64,000 nt of DNA, taken from Aminipila butyrica (GTDB lineage Bacteria > Bacillota > Clostridia > Peptostreptococcales > Anaerovoracaceae). Position numbers and translations under genes: made by a program. Below the pieces are notes generated by a model. It searched no databases, was not told the origin of the DNA, and worked only from the letters and a program-made list of their open reading frames with translations. Below are positions 34,800 through 43,658 of the stretch, piece by piece; the stretch's first letter is position 1, and every line of letters starts with the position of its first letter. The stretch lies in the NCBI RefSeq assembly GCF_010669305.1, contig NZ_CP048649.1, positions 1,922,001 through 1,986,000 of the forward strand, written 5' to 3'.

Positions 34800-36470
34800 T
34801 CAACTCTCTTCCGATTCATTAACTGGGTCAATTGATTCAGCAGTATCAGCTGTATCAACAGATTCAACAGGTTCTGGTGTTTCTTCAACAATTGCTTTTG
34901 TCAGTGTTTTTTCATCTAAAAATTTGTCTTTAAGGACTGTCGCTGTTCCTGCGAAAGCCGCTGTCTTTTCCTCATCTGTCAGCACATCAAGATTAAAGTT
35001 AATATTCTGATCCGTTTTTCCAGCATAAGTATTCGCTTTCATCACCTCTGTCATGTCAAATCCCAAGACATCTTTCATTCCTTCCGTGATAGCAGTTAAA
35101 CTACCAAGAGCCATCTTCGTTACATCTGTTGCACTGCCACCAGCGCCGTCTCCGCCACCAATAATCGTAATCTTGTCAATTTTGCTCATTGGTTCTGCAA
35201 TTGCTCTTGCTATTTCTGGAAGTTTATCAATAACTATGTCAATAATAGCAGCATCACCATATTTAGCGTATGCATCTGCCTTCTTTTCCATAGCTTCTGC
35301 TTCTGCCAGCCCTTTCAGTTTAATTGCCTCCGCTGTAGCTTCTCCTGTTTTCTTAATCATTGCAGCTTCAGCTTCCGCATTTAGTTTCTTGGCTTCTGCA
35401 TCCGCTTCTGCCGCCTTAACAGTCTTAATCTTATCGGCTTCTGCTTGTAACTCTACTTTTTGCTTTTCAGCTGCAGCAGGGTTTACAACTGTTTCAAGTA
35501 GTTCCTTTTGTTTACGCTCCGCTTTTCTCTCTGCAAGTTCGGTGCTTTTAATTGCAGCCGCAATCTCTACTTGAATTTCGGCTTCTTTTACAGATTTCTG
35601 TCTTTCTTCTTTTAGAACAGCCGCGTCCATTTCAGTATTAATAACTTCCATATTGGTGATATTTTGTTGGATTTCATAGGAAGCATCGGTTTTAGCCTTA
35701 GCTAGCTGTCTCTGCTGTTCGTACTCTAAAACCTTAACGTCTGCCTCTTTCTGTGCTTCTGCAATCTTAGCGTCTGCTTCCAATTGGGCAGCTGCACCAA
35801 GTCTCTTAGCCTCGGAGGTTTTAATCTGTGTTTCTCTTAAAGCGTCTGCCTCTGCAATCTGCGCGTCCCTCTTAATTCCGGCAATCTGAGGCTTACCTAG
35901 TGCTTCTAGATATCCATTCTTATCTGAGATATCTTTAATGGAAAAAGATTTTAGTTCCAAACCTAATACATTTAACTGTTCCGCTGCTACTTCCAGAACC
36001 TTTGATGCAAATTTATCTCTTTCACTATATATTTCTTCCACCGTAAGAGTCGCAATGATTTCTCTTAGCTTTCCTTCGGAAACATCCTTTGCCGTATCAA
36101 TAATCTTTTCTTTCGTCACCGCAGGTGTCACATCATTAAACTGTTCCATTGCCATTAATATAGCTTCTTCGGTATTTTGTACTTTAATTACGACGATGCC
36201 CTCCGTATTAATTGGAACTCCGTGCCTTGTCATTGCATCTTGCATGGCAATTGGGAATCGCACGTTTTGCAATGAAATGTAGTCAATTCTTTGGAGTACA
36301 GGAATGACAATAACGCCGCCTGCAGTAACCACTTTTTTCTTTCCAAGACCGGTCACAACAGCTGCTTTATCCGCTGGAACCTTTTTCCATGCGGTTAAAA
36401 TAACTAAAATAATAAGAATAATACCTAAGACGACCGCTCCCACGGTCACGATCAATGAGTTAAACATCAA
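34800..36470 (-). CDS. floT: Flotillin (YuaG/FloT-like SPFH protein)
   Basis: 556 residues. N-terminal membrane hairpin (IVTVGAVVLGIILIILVIL), SPFH domain at about 30-200 (VVTGLGKKKVVTAGGVIVIPVLQRIDYISL, PINTEGIVVIKVQNTEEAI), a long EA-rich coiled-coil flotillin domain at about 205-420, then a glycine-rich spot (IIGGGDGAGGSATDVT) and a C-terminal tail. Scaffolds membrane microdomains. Its start overlaps the YuaF-like gene by ATGA. Confidence 0.94.
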   Translation of the reverse strand: MMFNSLIVTVGAVVLGIILIILVILTAWKKVPADKAAVVTGLGKKKVVTAGGVIVIPVLQRIDYISLQNVRFPIAMQDAMTRHGVPINTEGIVVIKVQNTEEAILMAMEQFNDVTPAVTKEKIIDTAKDVSEGKLREIIATLTVEEIYSERDKFASKVLEVAAEQLNVLGLELKSFSIKDISDKNGYLEALGKPQIAGIKRDAQIAEADALRETQIKTSEAKRLGAAAQLEADAKIAEAQKEADVKVLEYEQQRQLAKAKTDASYEIQQNITNMEVINTEMDAAVLKEERQKSVKEAEIQVEIAAAIKSTELAERKAERKQKELLETVVNPAAAEKQKVELQAEADKIKTVKAAEADAEAKKLNAEAEAAMIKKTGEATAEAIKLKGLAEAEAMEKKADAYAKYGDAAIIDIVIDKLPEIARAIAEPMSKIDKITIIGGGDGAGGSATDVTKMALGSLTAITEGMKDVLGFDMTEVMKANTYAGKTDQNINFNLDVLTDEEKTAAFAGTATVLKDKFLDEKTLTKAIVEETPEPVESVDTADTAESIDPVNESEES

Positions 36471-37057
36471 ATTTCCCCCTTTTTTTCTTTCCGGACAATG
36501 GCAACGCCATTCTCCTTCAATTCTAATACTTTAACAGTCTCTCCATAGCCAATCGCTTCGTTATCGCTTGATGCTGCCGTATAATTTAGAGTTACCCTAT
36601 TTATGATAATCACAATTTCTCCAAATCCAGATTCAATGATAGAACTGGTGACCCTAGCCGTATGTCCTATTATTTCTCCAGACTTCGGAGGTGTCATGCG
36701 GTTTTTTTTTAGCGGGATAATAACGAATTTATTCATTACTATTGCAAATGAATATCCAAGGATAACGGCAAACACTAGGCTAATCTTTTCATTCACAAAA
36801 TATAAAGAGACAAGCCCTCCTCCACCAAATAAAACAAGAAATGATAAAATAGCTAAGGGACTAAGCGGTAACCATGTACTAGCAAAATTCATATCAGAAT
36901 CCATACTGATATCGACATCGGCACCTACATGAAGACCGATGGATAGAACACCCATTAACAAATCTAATAGTGGTACAATGATTCCAATAATCAGGGATAC
37001 CGTATAAATTTTTTCTAGTAAGCTAAGCGTTTCATAGCCTGCTAAAAACTCTGTCAT
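36467..37057 (-). CDS. YuaF-like NfeD-family membrane protein
   Basis: 196 residues. Three to four N-terminal helices (IYTVSLIIGIIVPLLDLLMGVL, PLAILSFLVLFGG, ISLVFAVILGYSFAIVM) and a C-terminal OB-fold domain (GEIIGHTARVTSSIIESGFGEIVIII...GETVKVLELKENGVAIVRK). Such proteins pair with flotillins, as YuaF with YuaG in Bacillus. Overlap with the flotillin gene confirms the unit. Confidence 0.87.
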   Translation of the reverse strand: MTEFLAGYETLSLLEKIYTVSLIIGIIVPLLDLLMGVLSIGLHVGADVDISMDSDMNFASTWLPLSPLAILSFLVLFGGGGLVSLYFVNEKISLVFAVILGYSFAIVMNKFVIIPLKKNRMTPPKSGEIIGHTARVTSSIIESGFGEIVIIINRVTLNYTAASSDNEAIGYGETVKVLELKENGVAIVRKEKKGEI

Positions 37058-37258
37058 TTTTCATCCTCCTCGTATTACAAAGTAGTAGTGTTTATAGTCC
37101 CTCTCCAAGGACTGAATGCTATACTTCTTTTCCAACTCCTCCAAATACGCTCTTGCAATAGTTCGTTTTTTTATTTTGTTTTTTCCATAATATCACATTT
37201 TTTATTATAATGTAACAATTTTTTGTACCATTTCCCCTTCTTCCTCCGTCGAATGCCC

Positions 37259-39007
37259 TTACTTCCTATCCAATTTAAGCAGATTTGGCAATATCGTCTT
37301 AAACAGATTCTTTGGCATCTGCACCTTTAGTATGGCATAGCCAAAATTAAGAGAAAAAAGATTCGGACTAAACGCTAGGTATCTGGGTTGCCAGTCCGTA
37401 GGTCCAAACTTTAGCTTGGCATGGTGTAATGCCTGAAAATCATAAGTGTTATTCATATTCTCATATATAAAGGTGAAGACTTTTTCTGTAAAGCGGCAAT
37501 TCTCCTCCTTTGAAATATTGTACAAAGGAGAAAGCCCCATATTGCCCCAAATTACACCTTCTTCTTTCATCTTCATAAATGCATCATAAATAATCTTCTC
37601 CAACACACCTTGAGGTGCAGTACTTCTTCGTCTAGTAACATCTGCAAGGTAGGCCTTCCCTTCCAGATATGGTAAAAAGACTACAAAGCCAAGCATCTCG
37701 CCCTCCTTACTCAAGGCATAAAAATATCTTCTGTCCATGGGATCCTTTAATCCCATTCCACCGAGCATGAAACCCATTTCTACTCCGCCTTTTTTTATCA
37801 GCCATTCCTCTGTGATGGAATGCATCTGTTTTTCCAGGAAATGGTCTTTCTTTTCCAGCGGTTTGTATTCTAAAACAGTTATCCCCTCTTTGTTCGCATG
37901 GTTGATAGCTGTTCTTATCTTCGCGACCTTTCCGCCAGCCAGATTATAATCTTTCAGAAGAAAACAGGCGTCTTCCCCATATTTAATGATTCCAAATCCT
38001 GCCATATTTAGCATGGAGGTAAACTTGTCTGTAATATTAATAAACAGGATATTATATCCATTCTTTGTACAAAAATCTGTAATTTCCCATAGGAACATAA
38101 ATCCATCCTTTTCATCACAAATCATGTCCCCGCATACGGTAAAGACATTTCCTGCCAGGCGGTAGGCACAAAACCCTTCAATTCTACTGCTAAAAAAATA
38201 CTTCTTATCATTCTCCAAAGCAAGATAAGCCATTGGATTGTCTCCATATTTTAAAGTTAACTGACGAGCTCTGTGCCTTCCATGCTTTGCAACAATGGGA
38301 TTATATACAAGCGGCTTTAGTAAAAGAAATGCAGATGTCATAATACATATCCAGTTAATGGTTATAAGCGTATTGCTGTAGAATTTCCCCGCCGCCCCCT
38401 TCATGCCCAGACTACTTGTATCCATTAAAACTAGAAGTTTCACCGAACTGTAGATAGCGTCATAAATGGTGTGAATGCTACGTATATCCCCTTTCAGCAG
38501 GAATAAGCCAATCGCTGCATTAGTTAATACAAGGAAAAAAGAACAGAATATAAAGCCGATAGATTTCTTTACCGTTATGCGATCGCTGCTTCGGGAAAAA
38601 TCTTTATAAGAGGTTAAAAGTATAAGCAGGACAAAGACATCCAACAAAACAGAATGAATCGGCACAATCTGATGCCTTGCCAGATGATAAGTAATGCTAA
38701 CAACCAGGGCAATAACCTCAATCAGCCAGGCCAGTCGCACTCTTTTATAGAGTCTGTAAGCCAGCAGCAACATCAGGATCCCCGACAAAACTGGAAGGAT
38801 ACCGTGATGTTGAATAGGAATGGGTGAATGTATTCCATGTATCAGATTATGCAGTCTGACATACCCCTTAATTGGCAATGCGATATAAATATTTTTAATT
38901 GCAACCAGAATCAATACTATCATTGCCAGATTCTGCAATTCTCTTTTAATTAAAGGTTTCATAACTACATACCTACCTTTACTCTTTTTAACATAAACTT
39001 CTGCCAT
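37259..39007 (-). CDS. MprF-like membrane protein with DUF2156 aminoacyltransferase domain
   Basis: 582 residues. About seven membrane helices in residues 25-265, then a soluble DUF2156 domain at about 270-575 as in the aminoacyl-phosphatidylglycerol synthases (YGDNPMAYLALENDKKYFFSSRIEGFCAYRLAGNV-type start, WLIKKGGVEMGFMLGGMG, DVTRRRSTAPQGVLEKIIYDAF, GNMGLSPLYNI, FKAKFGP-like KLKFGPTDWQPRYLAF). It probably adds an amino acid to a lipid; the flippase part is shorter than in classical MprF. ATG at 38962 has AAAGGTAGG upstream and may be the true start. Last complete gene before attR. Confidence 0.85.
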   Translation of the reverse strand: MAEVYVKKSKGRYVVMKPLIKRELQNLAMIVLILVAIKNIYIALPIKGYVRLHNLIHGIHSPIPIQHHGILPVLSGILMLLLAYRLYKRVRLAWLIEVIALVVSITYHLARHQIVPIHSVLLDVFVLLILLTSYKDFSRSSDRITVKKSIGFIFCSFFLVLTNAAIGLFLLKGDIRSIHTIYDAIYSSVKLLVLMDTSSLGMKGAAGKFYSNTLITINWICIMTSAFLLLKPLVYNPIVAKHGRHRARQLTLKYGDNPMAYLALENDKKYFFSSRIEGFCAYRLAGNVFTVCGDMICDEKDGFMFLWEITDFCTKNGYNILFINITDKFTSMLNMAGFGIIKYGEDACFLLKDYNLAGGKVAKIRTAINHANKEGITVLEYKPLEKKDHFLEKQMHSITEEWLIKKGGVEMGFMLGGMGLKDPMDRRYFYALSKEGEMLGFVVFLPYLEGKAYLADVTRRRSTAPQGVLEKIIYDAFMKMKEEGVIWGNMGLSPLYNISKEENCRFTEKVFTFIYENMNNTYDFQALHHAKLKFGPTDWQPRYLAFSPNLFSLNFGYAILKVQMPKNLFKTILPNLLKLDRK

Positions 39008-39173
39008 TGTACTACCTTAGCCCGCATTTTTCAAGAATATTCACCAACAGCCTTTTCCTTTACGGACATATTGAACACTTTTCAATTCAATTGAGTTTAT
39101 TTTGGCAAAAAAAAATAGCTTTGCCTTCCTACAGATAACAAGCTGTCCGTTGATATTTCAATATTGTTACAAT

Positions 39174-39210
39174 CTTATAATAATTGCTTTTACCTGTGAA
39201 AAGAAGATCG
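39174..39210. other. attR of the intervening element
   Basis: Centre is the TG at 39195-39196. Left (element) arm: CTTATAATA at 39174-39182 and TTTTAC next to the core. Right (chromosomal) arm: AGATCG at 39205-39210. CTTATAATA is the exact reverse complement of TATTATAAG in attL, both reaching 21.5 nt from the centre. AGATCG is the exact reverse complement of CGATCT in attL, both reaching 14.5 nt from the centre. Confidence 0.8.
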
Positions 39211-39512
39211 TCGTTCCAGTTCAGCTCTGCGTTCTTTCAACAGGTTTTGCTCAGATTAGCCCACAGGTTAACGCTGTGTGTTCCACTTTCCCTTCACTTT
39301 TCCCTAACCAGATTAAGGAAAGTGATACCCTGGAAAATTGCGGAGAAGTTAGCCCGGAAGAGGATGACTGCAACTGCTGCAACCCTTGCGGCAACAACTT
39401 ACGCAACAATTCCAACAATAATTGCGACGACGGCTTTGATGATTACAATGACTTCAACAACAATCAGTGCAGACCTACCAACCGGTCCAACCGCAGTCAA
39501 TGCCACAGATAA
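39195..39512 (+). CDS. 3' part of the interrupted cysteine-rich gene
   Basis: Codons TGT GAA AAG continue the left half as EKKIVVPVQLCVLSTGFAQ, then VNAVCSTFPSLFPNQIKESD, a DCNCCNPCGNN cluster and an Asn/Asp-rich tail with more Cys, ending TAA at 39510-39512. No ribosome site or ATG of its own lies at its front; the open frame upstream (from a TTG at 39102) is element DNA. It makes sense only as the end of the gene that begins at 24746. A terminator follows at 39548. Confidence 0.8.
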   Translation, partial: CEKKIVVPVQLCVLSTGFAQISPQVNAVCSTFPSLFPNQIKESDTLENCGEVSPEEDDCNCCNPCGNNLRNNSNNNCDDGFDDYNDFNNNQCRPTNRSNRSQCHR

Positions 39513-39547
39513 AAATTATCCTATAAAAAATAAAATCAGCAAAAATA

Positions 39548-39569
39548 AAAGGCACCTTTCGGTGCCTTT
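39548..39569. terminator. Shared terminator of convergent genes
   Basis: AAAGGCACC, TTTC, GGTGCCTTT: a perfect 9-bp stem with tetraloop. The minus-strand side continues TATTTTT, the plus side CGTACG. It ends the split gene and the convergent 39605-40189 gene. Confidence 0.85.
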
Positions 39570-39604
39570 CGTACGTTTATGAATCAGCAGCTCTTCTTTC
39601 TAAT

Positions 39605-40189
39605 CTAAACAGTTATACGGCTAGAATACATCAAATATTCTAAAAGCCCCTGGGCATAGTAATCACCTATAATGGTGGATAAATTTAACTTCTTGCCAAA
39701 AACCTCAGCATTTTCCCCAAATTCCCCTTGCAATATAGCTTCAGACTGACTCACTAATTTTTGATTGAACTGATGTAAGTGCTCTCGCCAAACGTCTTCA
39801 TCCCAATAAGGATTCATACTGGCCAGAAAAGAGGCGGTACGTTCCGAATTCTCATAAAGCTTACCCAGATACGCCTCTACACTGCTTAAATCCCCTGCAA
39901 TCTGAGCGTCTATCAGTAAACCCGCATAGTTCAAAAAATGGAGAGAATATGTGCTAAACTCCTCCACCGATTGTGAGCCAAAAATACTATCAAAAATATT
40001 GGCATTTTTTATGAGCAGTTCGTTGGCTTTGGAGTGGATAAAAGGCTGGTCCTCTCCCTCCGCATGTTTACTGTCTATGTAAAATTTTAACCAAACAGTC
40101 AAGTCTCTCCAGGAAGTCCTGGAGAGAAAGATTAGATTCATTATGTTCTCTGTAACGCAAACCCCCTGCTGGGTATGAATAGCTTTCAT
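39605..40189 (-). CDS. Uncharacterised helical protein
   Basis: 194 residues, soluble, all-helical by appearance: MKAIHTQQGVCVTENIMNL, SWRDLTVWLKFYIDSKHAEG, FSTYSLHFLNYAGLLIDAQIAGD, MNPYWDEDVWREHLHQFN. Two conserved-looking tryptophan clusters. No family recognised. ATG at 40189 has AAGGAGG 6 nt upstream. First gene to the right of the split gene and convergent with it. Confidence 0.65.
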   Translation of the reverse strand: MKAIHTQQGVCVTENIMNLIFLSRTSWRDLTVWLKFYIDSKHAEGEDQPFIHSKANELLIKNANIFDSIFGSQSVEEFSTYSLHFLNYAGLLIDAQIAGDLSSVEAYLGKLYENSERTASFLASMNPYWDEDVWREHLHQFNQKLVSQSEAILQGEFGENAEVFGKKLNLSTIIGDYYAQGLLEYLMYSSRITV

Positions 40190-40320
40190 GGGTTCCCTCC
40201 TTCTGTCTTTCATATAATCAACATATTATGGAAGGTCCCCCTTTGTTCCTTTTCCCACTCAGAGTTTAAAAAATCATCTGAAATAAATCATTTTTTCTTG
40301 GAGAGATCCTCTCATCTGAC

Positions 40321-40857
40321 TTATTCTATGATGTATGCGCCAACAATTTCCCCGTAATAAGCTGTATGATAATCTCGGTTCGCTCCATGGAAAGAACTGT
40401 CTACATCCTGAGGATAAAATGCTTCCCGGTTAGCTGGAGTTACTTCCCGCTCCTCCTGCTTTTGTTTGTAGACCACCTTGCATTCTAAGGTCAACGGCAG
40501 TTCCTTAATTCCAGGAACAGAAACCTGTTCTGACTCTTCCAGATTCAGATTCAGTTCCTTAATCTTGTCGACAGCTTTACCAGAAGTTGTTCCGCAAAAG
40601 CCTAGAATGGCCTTCTTGAATTCACCATAAGGAACATTGATAGTAAACTCCGGATTTTTGTCCAATTGAGCTTTTGTAAAGCGATTTTCCCGTACAAAAA
40701 CAGTAAAGATGGGCTTTCCCCATTCAATTCCTAAAGTCCCCCAGGAAATAGTCATAGTATTCACTTTATCCTCTGCTTTTGTGGTCAACAGCACTCCTGT
40801 GCTTAATTCTTTCATAATCTGCGTTGCATAATCAAGTACATCGATTTGCTTTTTCAT
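40321..40857 (-). CDS. Flavin reductase family protein
   Basis: 178 residues of the FMN-binding split-barrel flavin reductase type: LSTGVLLTTKAEDKVNTMTISWGTLGIEWGKPIFTVFV-type core, RFTKAQLDKNPEFTINVP, FCGTTSGKAVDKI (FMN-binding loop) and a final YGEIVGAYI. Reduces FMN/FAD with NAD(P)H or serves as a flavin protein; substrate unknown. Single gene. Confidence 0.88.
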   Translation of the reverse strand: MKKQIDVLDYATQIMKELSTGVLLTTKAEDKVNTMTISWGTLGIEWGKPIFTVFVRENRFTKAQLDKNPEFTINVPYGEFKKAILGFCGTTSGKAVDKIKELNLNLEESEQVSVPGIKELPLTLECKVVYKQKQEEREVTPANREAFYPQDVDSSFHGANRDYHTAYYGEIVGAYIIE

Positions 40858-40994
40858 TTCTCATCCTCCTACATATTTTATTGCCTTTATAATATCTTAG
40901 GCTGAACAGAATCACAAGAAGGCACTTATTTGTAAGATACTACCCAAAAGGAAAGTACTACCAGCTATTTTTTTATTTGATTCACCCCTTTTCC

Positions 40995-41459
40995 TTACTG
41001 GACTCGGAAAAGTTTAAGCACAAAGAAAAGCATTGAACCGAGCAGCGCACTTAAAAACACTGGCAGAAAAAGCGCTGGCAGATTTTCTCCGCTGCTGGCC
41101 TGTACAGTCAGATAGGCAAAAACAAAGGCAAGAAGAAGTTTGATGGTGGTCAGTAAATCCTTCAACACCCGGTAAATCCTTTCCTTATTTTCTTCGGTAA
41201 CCTGTACGCCAGTGTTCCATATCTGTGGGAAATTTTCTACAACAGACATCAGCACAAATAAGCTCCAACCGATGACTACAAAAATAATTAGGTGAGTCTT
41301 GCTGGACATGCCATCAATTTCTCCTGCTGCGTTGTAATGAGACGGTATTTGATTGGGAAATTGATTCCAATATAGAGCTAAAAAGATGGTCGCCCCAAGC
41401 AGCGCGAGCATGCTCAACAGATGACCGACTCTGTCGTATAGGCTTTTTTCAAGACGCAT
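40995..41459 (-). CDS. DUF1648 membrane protein
   Basis: 154 residues with four hydrophobic segments. ALYWNQFPNQIPSHYNAAGEIDGMSSK is the DUF1648 motif (as in SdpI-type proteins), here at residues about 27-54. Function unknown; SdpI relatives confer immunity or regulate. 53 bp after it in the transcription direction nothing obvious follows; it lies downstream of the MalY gene and may share its transcript. Confidence 0.82.
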   Translation of the reverse strand: MRLEKSLYDRVGHLLSMLALLGATIFLALYWNQFPNQIPSHYNAAGEIDGMSSKTHLIIFVVIGWSLFVLMSVVENFPQIWNTGVQVTEENKERIYRVLKDLLTTIKLLLAFVFAYLTVQASSGENLPALFLPVFLSALLGSMLFFVLKLFRVQ

Positions 41460-41511
41460 TATCCCATACCTCCTCCATATAGCATTTTTAGGACTCCGCC
41501 GTCAGCCACCG

Positions 41512-42729
41512 TTACTTAACAACCTTATGTTTGTCAATAGCTGCTGCGATTCGCTGTAAGCCTTCCGTTAAAATCGATCGCGGCATGGCCAAATTTAAGC
41601 GGATAAAACCTTTTGCATGTTTCACGAACAGCTGGTCACCGCCTTCCAGCAGTACACCTGCCTCCTGAGCGAAAAAGAGCGACAAATTGTCCACATCAGG
41701 CAGAACCCGATTTAAATCTACCCAAGCCAGATAAGTGGCATCAGGCACCTGACAGCCTACTTGCGGCACGTTTTCTTTCAAAAAATTCACCGTATAGTCA
41801 AAATTCTGATCCAGATAGGCTTTCAACTGCTCCAACCACTCACCACCCTTTTCATAGGCAGCTTGATTCGCCGCCAAAGAAAGGGGATTGATTCCTCCTA
41901 CGGTTTTATCGTTATGTCGAAACAGCTTCCGCAATCCCTTATCTCGAATAATAATGTTGGAAAACATCATGCCTGCCATATTAAAAGTCTTGCTGGCGGC
42001 CATACAGGTCACCAGCTTCTTATATTCCGGCATGATTTTCCCTAGAGGGATATGTTTCTTTCCTTGACGAATGAGATCACAGTGAATCTCATCGGAAATA
42101 ACCCAAAGGTCATATCTTTCTACGATACCAGCTACCTTTTTAAGTTCCTCTTCCGTCCACACTCTGCCTGTAGGATTGTGTGGATTGCACCAAATAAGCA
42201 GGCGTACTTTTGAGTCAGAAGCCTTCTTTTCCAAATCTTCAAAGTCGATGGTAAAGTTGTCGCCTTCTCGCTTCAAACCGGAGCAAACCAACTCCCGCCC
42301 ATTGAACTCTGCTGCATGCTTGAAGAAACCATAAGCCGGCGTGGTAATCAGAACCTTTTCTTCTGGCGCCACCGTATCTGCCACCAATTCATACAAAGCC
42401 GGGATAATACCTTGAGAAAAAGTCAGCTCTTCTTGAGGAAAGCTCCAGTCATACAGCCGCTTACACCAAGAATCCAACGCTTTGTAGTATTCAGAATCAT
42501 AAATTTTGGTATAACCGAAAATGCGCTGATCCACCCGCTCTTTGATAGCCTGACAGATTTCAGGGGCTACAGCAAACTCCATATCCGCTACCCACATGCG
42601 GATAAATTCATCATCTGCGAAAGGAAAGTCCACTTCTGGATAGTCACGAAAGAGATAGGAGCGAAAGCCCTCTACATTTTGCGATCTGGTATTTTTTCTA
42701 TCAATAATTTCATCAAAATTATATTGCAT
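41512..42729 (-). CDS. MalY/PatB-type PLP-dependent C-S lyase (aminotransferase fold I)
   Basis: 405 residues. FIRMWVADMEFAVAPEI, FSQGIIPALYELV, TTPAYGFFKHAAEFNGRELV, WCNPHNPTGRVWT, VISDEIHCDLI and the PLP Lys in MAASKTFNMAGM are all typical of MalY/PatB cystathionine beta-lyases. It cleaves C-S bonds of cystathionine or cysteine to release a thiol or sulfide, pyruvate and ammonia. Divergent from a YheO-type regulator, which may control it. Confidence 0.9.
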   Translation of the reverse strand: MQYNFDEIIDRKNTRSQNVEGFRSYLFRDYPEVDFPFADDEFIRMWVADMEFAVAPEICQAIKERVDQRIFGYTKIYDSEYYKALDSWCKRLYDWSFPQEELTFSQGIIPALYELVADTVAPEEKVLITTPAYGFFKHAAEFNGRELVCSGLKREGDNFTIDFEDLEKKASDSKVRLLIWCNPHNPTGRVWTEEELKKVAGIVERYDLWVISDEIHCDLIRQGKKHIPLGKIMPEYKKLVTCMAASKTFNMAGMMFSNIIIRDKGLRKLFRHNDKTVGGINPLSLAANQAAYEKGGEWLEQLKAYLDQNFDYTVNFLKENVPQVGCQVPDATYLAWVDLNRVLPDVDNLSLFFAQEAGVLLEGGDQLFVKHAKGFIRLNLAMPRSILTEGLQRIAAAIDKHKVVK

Positions 42730-42769
42730 GATTCTCCTCCTCCAAGTCCTATTTATTGTTATTTATAGT

Positions 42770-42798
42770 ATTATATTATGGGCTATGACCCTTGTCAA
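42770..42798 (-). promoter_or_regulatory. Perfect sigma-A promoter of the MalY-type gene
   Basis: TTGACA (42793-42798), 17-nt spacer, TATAAT (42770-42775) on the minus strand: both hexamers and the spacing are exact consensus. A GACC/GGTC pair of half-sites flanks the spacer. It lies 41 nt before the ATG. A promoter this strong usually needs a repressor. Confidence 0.85.
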
Positions 42799-42951
42799 TA
42801 AAACATTATCGACGTAATATTAATTTATTGTATTGATTTTTTTTTATTTCTATAATAAAGTAAATATATTCTCTCAGCCTGACCTATCAGATAACTTGAT
42901 TTTTTCAATCGGAGAAGTGCCGCCTATATGCCTATTTAAAGGAGATTAAAT

Positions 42952-43614
42952 ATGGAAACCAGTCATAAATTAAGCAAATATATTCCTCTGGTAGATTTTA
43001 TCGGAACTGCCTGCGGCAGCAATTTTGAAGTGATTCTTCATGATGTATCGAATCCCAACGCCTCGGTTATTGCTGTGAAAAACGGTCATCTCAGCGGCCG
43101 TAAAGTAGGCGATTCCATGACAGATCTTGCTCTGGAGATCATGAACAGCCGAGAGCATTTAAAAAAGGATTTTATTGCCAGTTATGAAGGTCATTTGAAA
43201 AGTGGTAAGACATTTGTTTCCTCTACCTATTTTATCAAGGAGGAACAGCAGCTCTTAGGGCTGCTCTGCATCAACTACGACCCTTCCCTGCTGAAAGATC
43301 TGAATCGGCAGGTACTGGCCCTGATGGATTCCTTTCACCTGCTGTCCCAGACTAATTCATCAGACTACAGTGAAGCACTGGATAGTTCCATCCATGACAT
43401 TTCCAGCAATATCATCCACCATGTTCTCTCGCGGATTCCGGTGACCCCCGACCGCATGACAGCTCGGGAAAAGTTGGAAATTATTGGAGAGTTGGAAAAA
43501 CAGGGTGTTTTTGCTACCAAAGGCTCCGTCGGTCAAACTGCCCAGGTTTTGCACCTGTCAGAACCCAGCATCTATCGATATTTGAAAAAAGTTCGAGAAG
43601 AACAGAACCGCTGA
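42952..43614 (+). CDS. YheO/DauR-type transcriptional regulator
   Basis: 220 residues. N-terminal PAS-like YheO domain at about 8-120 (YIPLVDFIGTACGSNFEVILHDV, VIAVKNGHLSGRKVGDSMTDL) and a C-terminal HTH (REKLEIIGELEKQGVFATKGSVGQTAQVLHLSEPSIYRYLKKV region). Relatives such as DauR control D-amino-acid or sulfur metabolism genes. Divergent from the MalY-type lyase, so that gene is the likely target. AAGGAG ribosome site. Confidence 0.9.
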   Translation: METSHKLSKYIPLVDFIGTACGSNFEVILHDVSNPNASVIAVKNGHLSGRKVGDSMTDLALEIMNSREHLKKDFIASYEGHLKSGKTFVSSTYFIKEEQQLLGLLCINYDPSLLKDLNRQVLALMDSFHLLSQTNSSDYSEALDSSIHDISSNIIHHVLSRIPVTPDRMTAREKLEIIGELEKQGVFATKGSVGQTAQVLHLSEPSIYRYLKKVREEQNR

Positions 43615-43658
43615 CTAGAACCTTGTCGGAAAATATAGGTAAAACCCACATATTAGGA

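Larger units (their letters stand above)
25505..39196. mobile_element. 13.7-kb intervening element between split gene halves
   Basis: Bounded by the TG dinucleotides at 25505-25506 and 39195-39196, 13,690 bp apart. It carries its own large serine recombinase at the left end and about 12 other genes, mostly AT-rich compared with the flanks. Removing it joins codon TGT(Cys) of the left half to GAA of the right half in frame. Insert length is not a multiple of three, so the halves are out of frame without excision. Architecture matches phage- or ICE-derived sporulation intervening elements with a serine recombinase next to the N-terminal gene half. No phage structural or conjugation genes are visible, so it is a reduced element. 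Confidence 0.82.

Noticed and set aside
35053..35574. 173-codon Ala/Ser-rich plus-strand frame
   Set aside because: It is the reverse strand of the EA-rich flotillin coiled coil; no ribosome site and no domain.
39102..39194. TTG-started extension of the 3' half-gene that would make it a free-standing gene
   Set aside because: No ribosome site, A-tract start, and the att symmetry places this DNA in the element. The frame only makes sense from the TGT codon at 39195 on.
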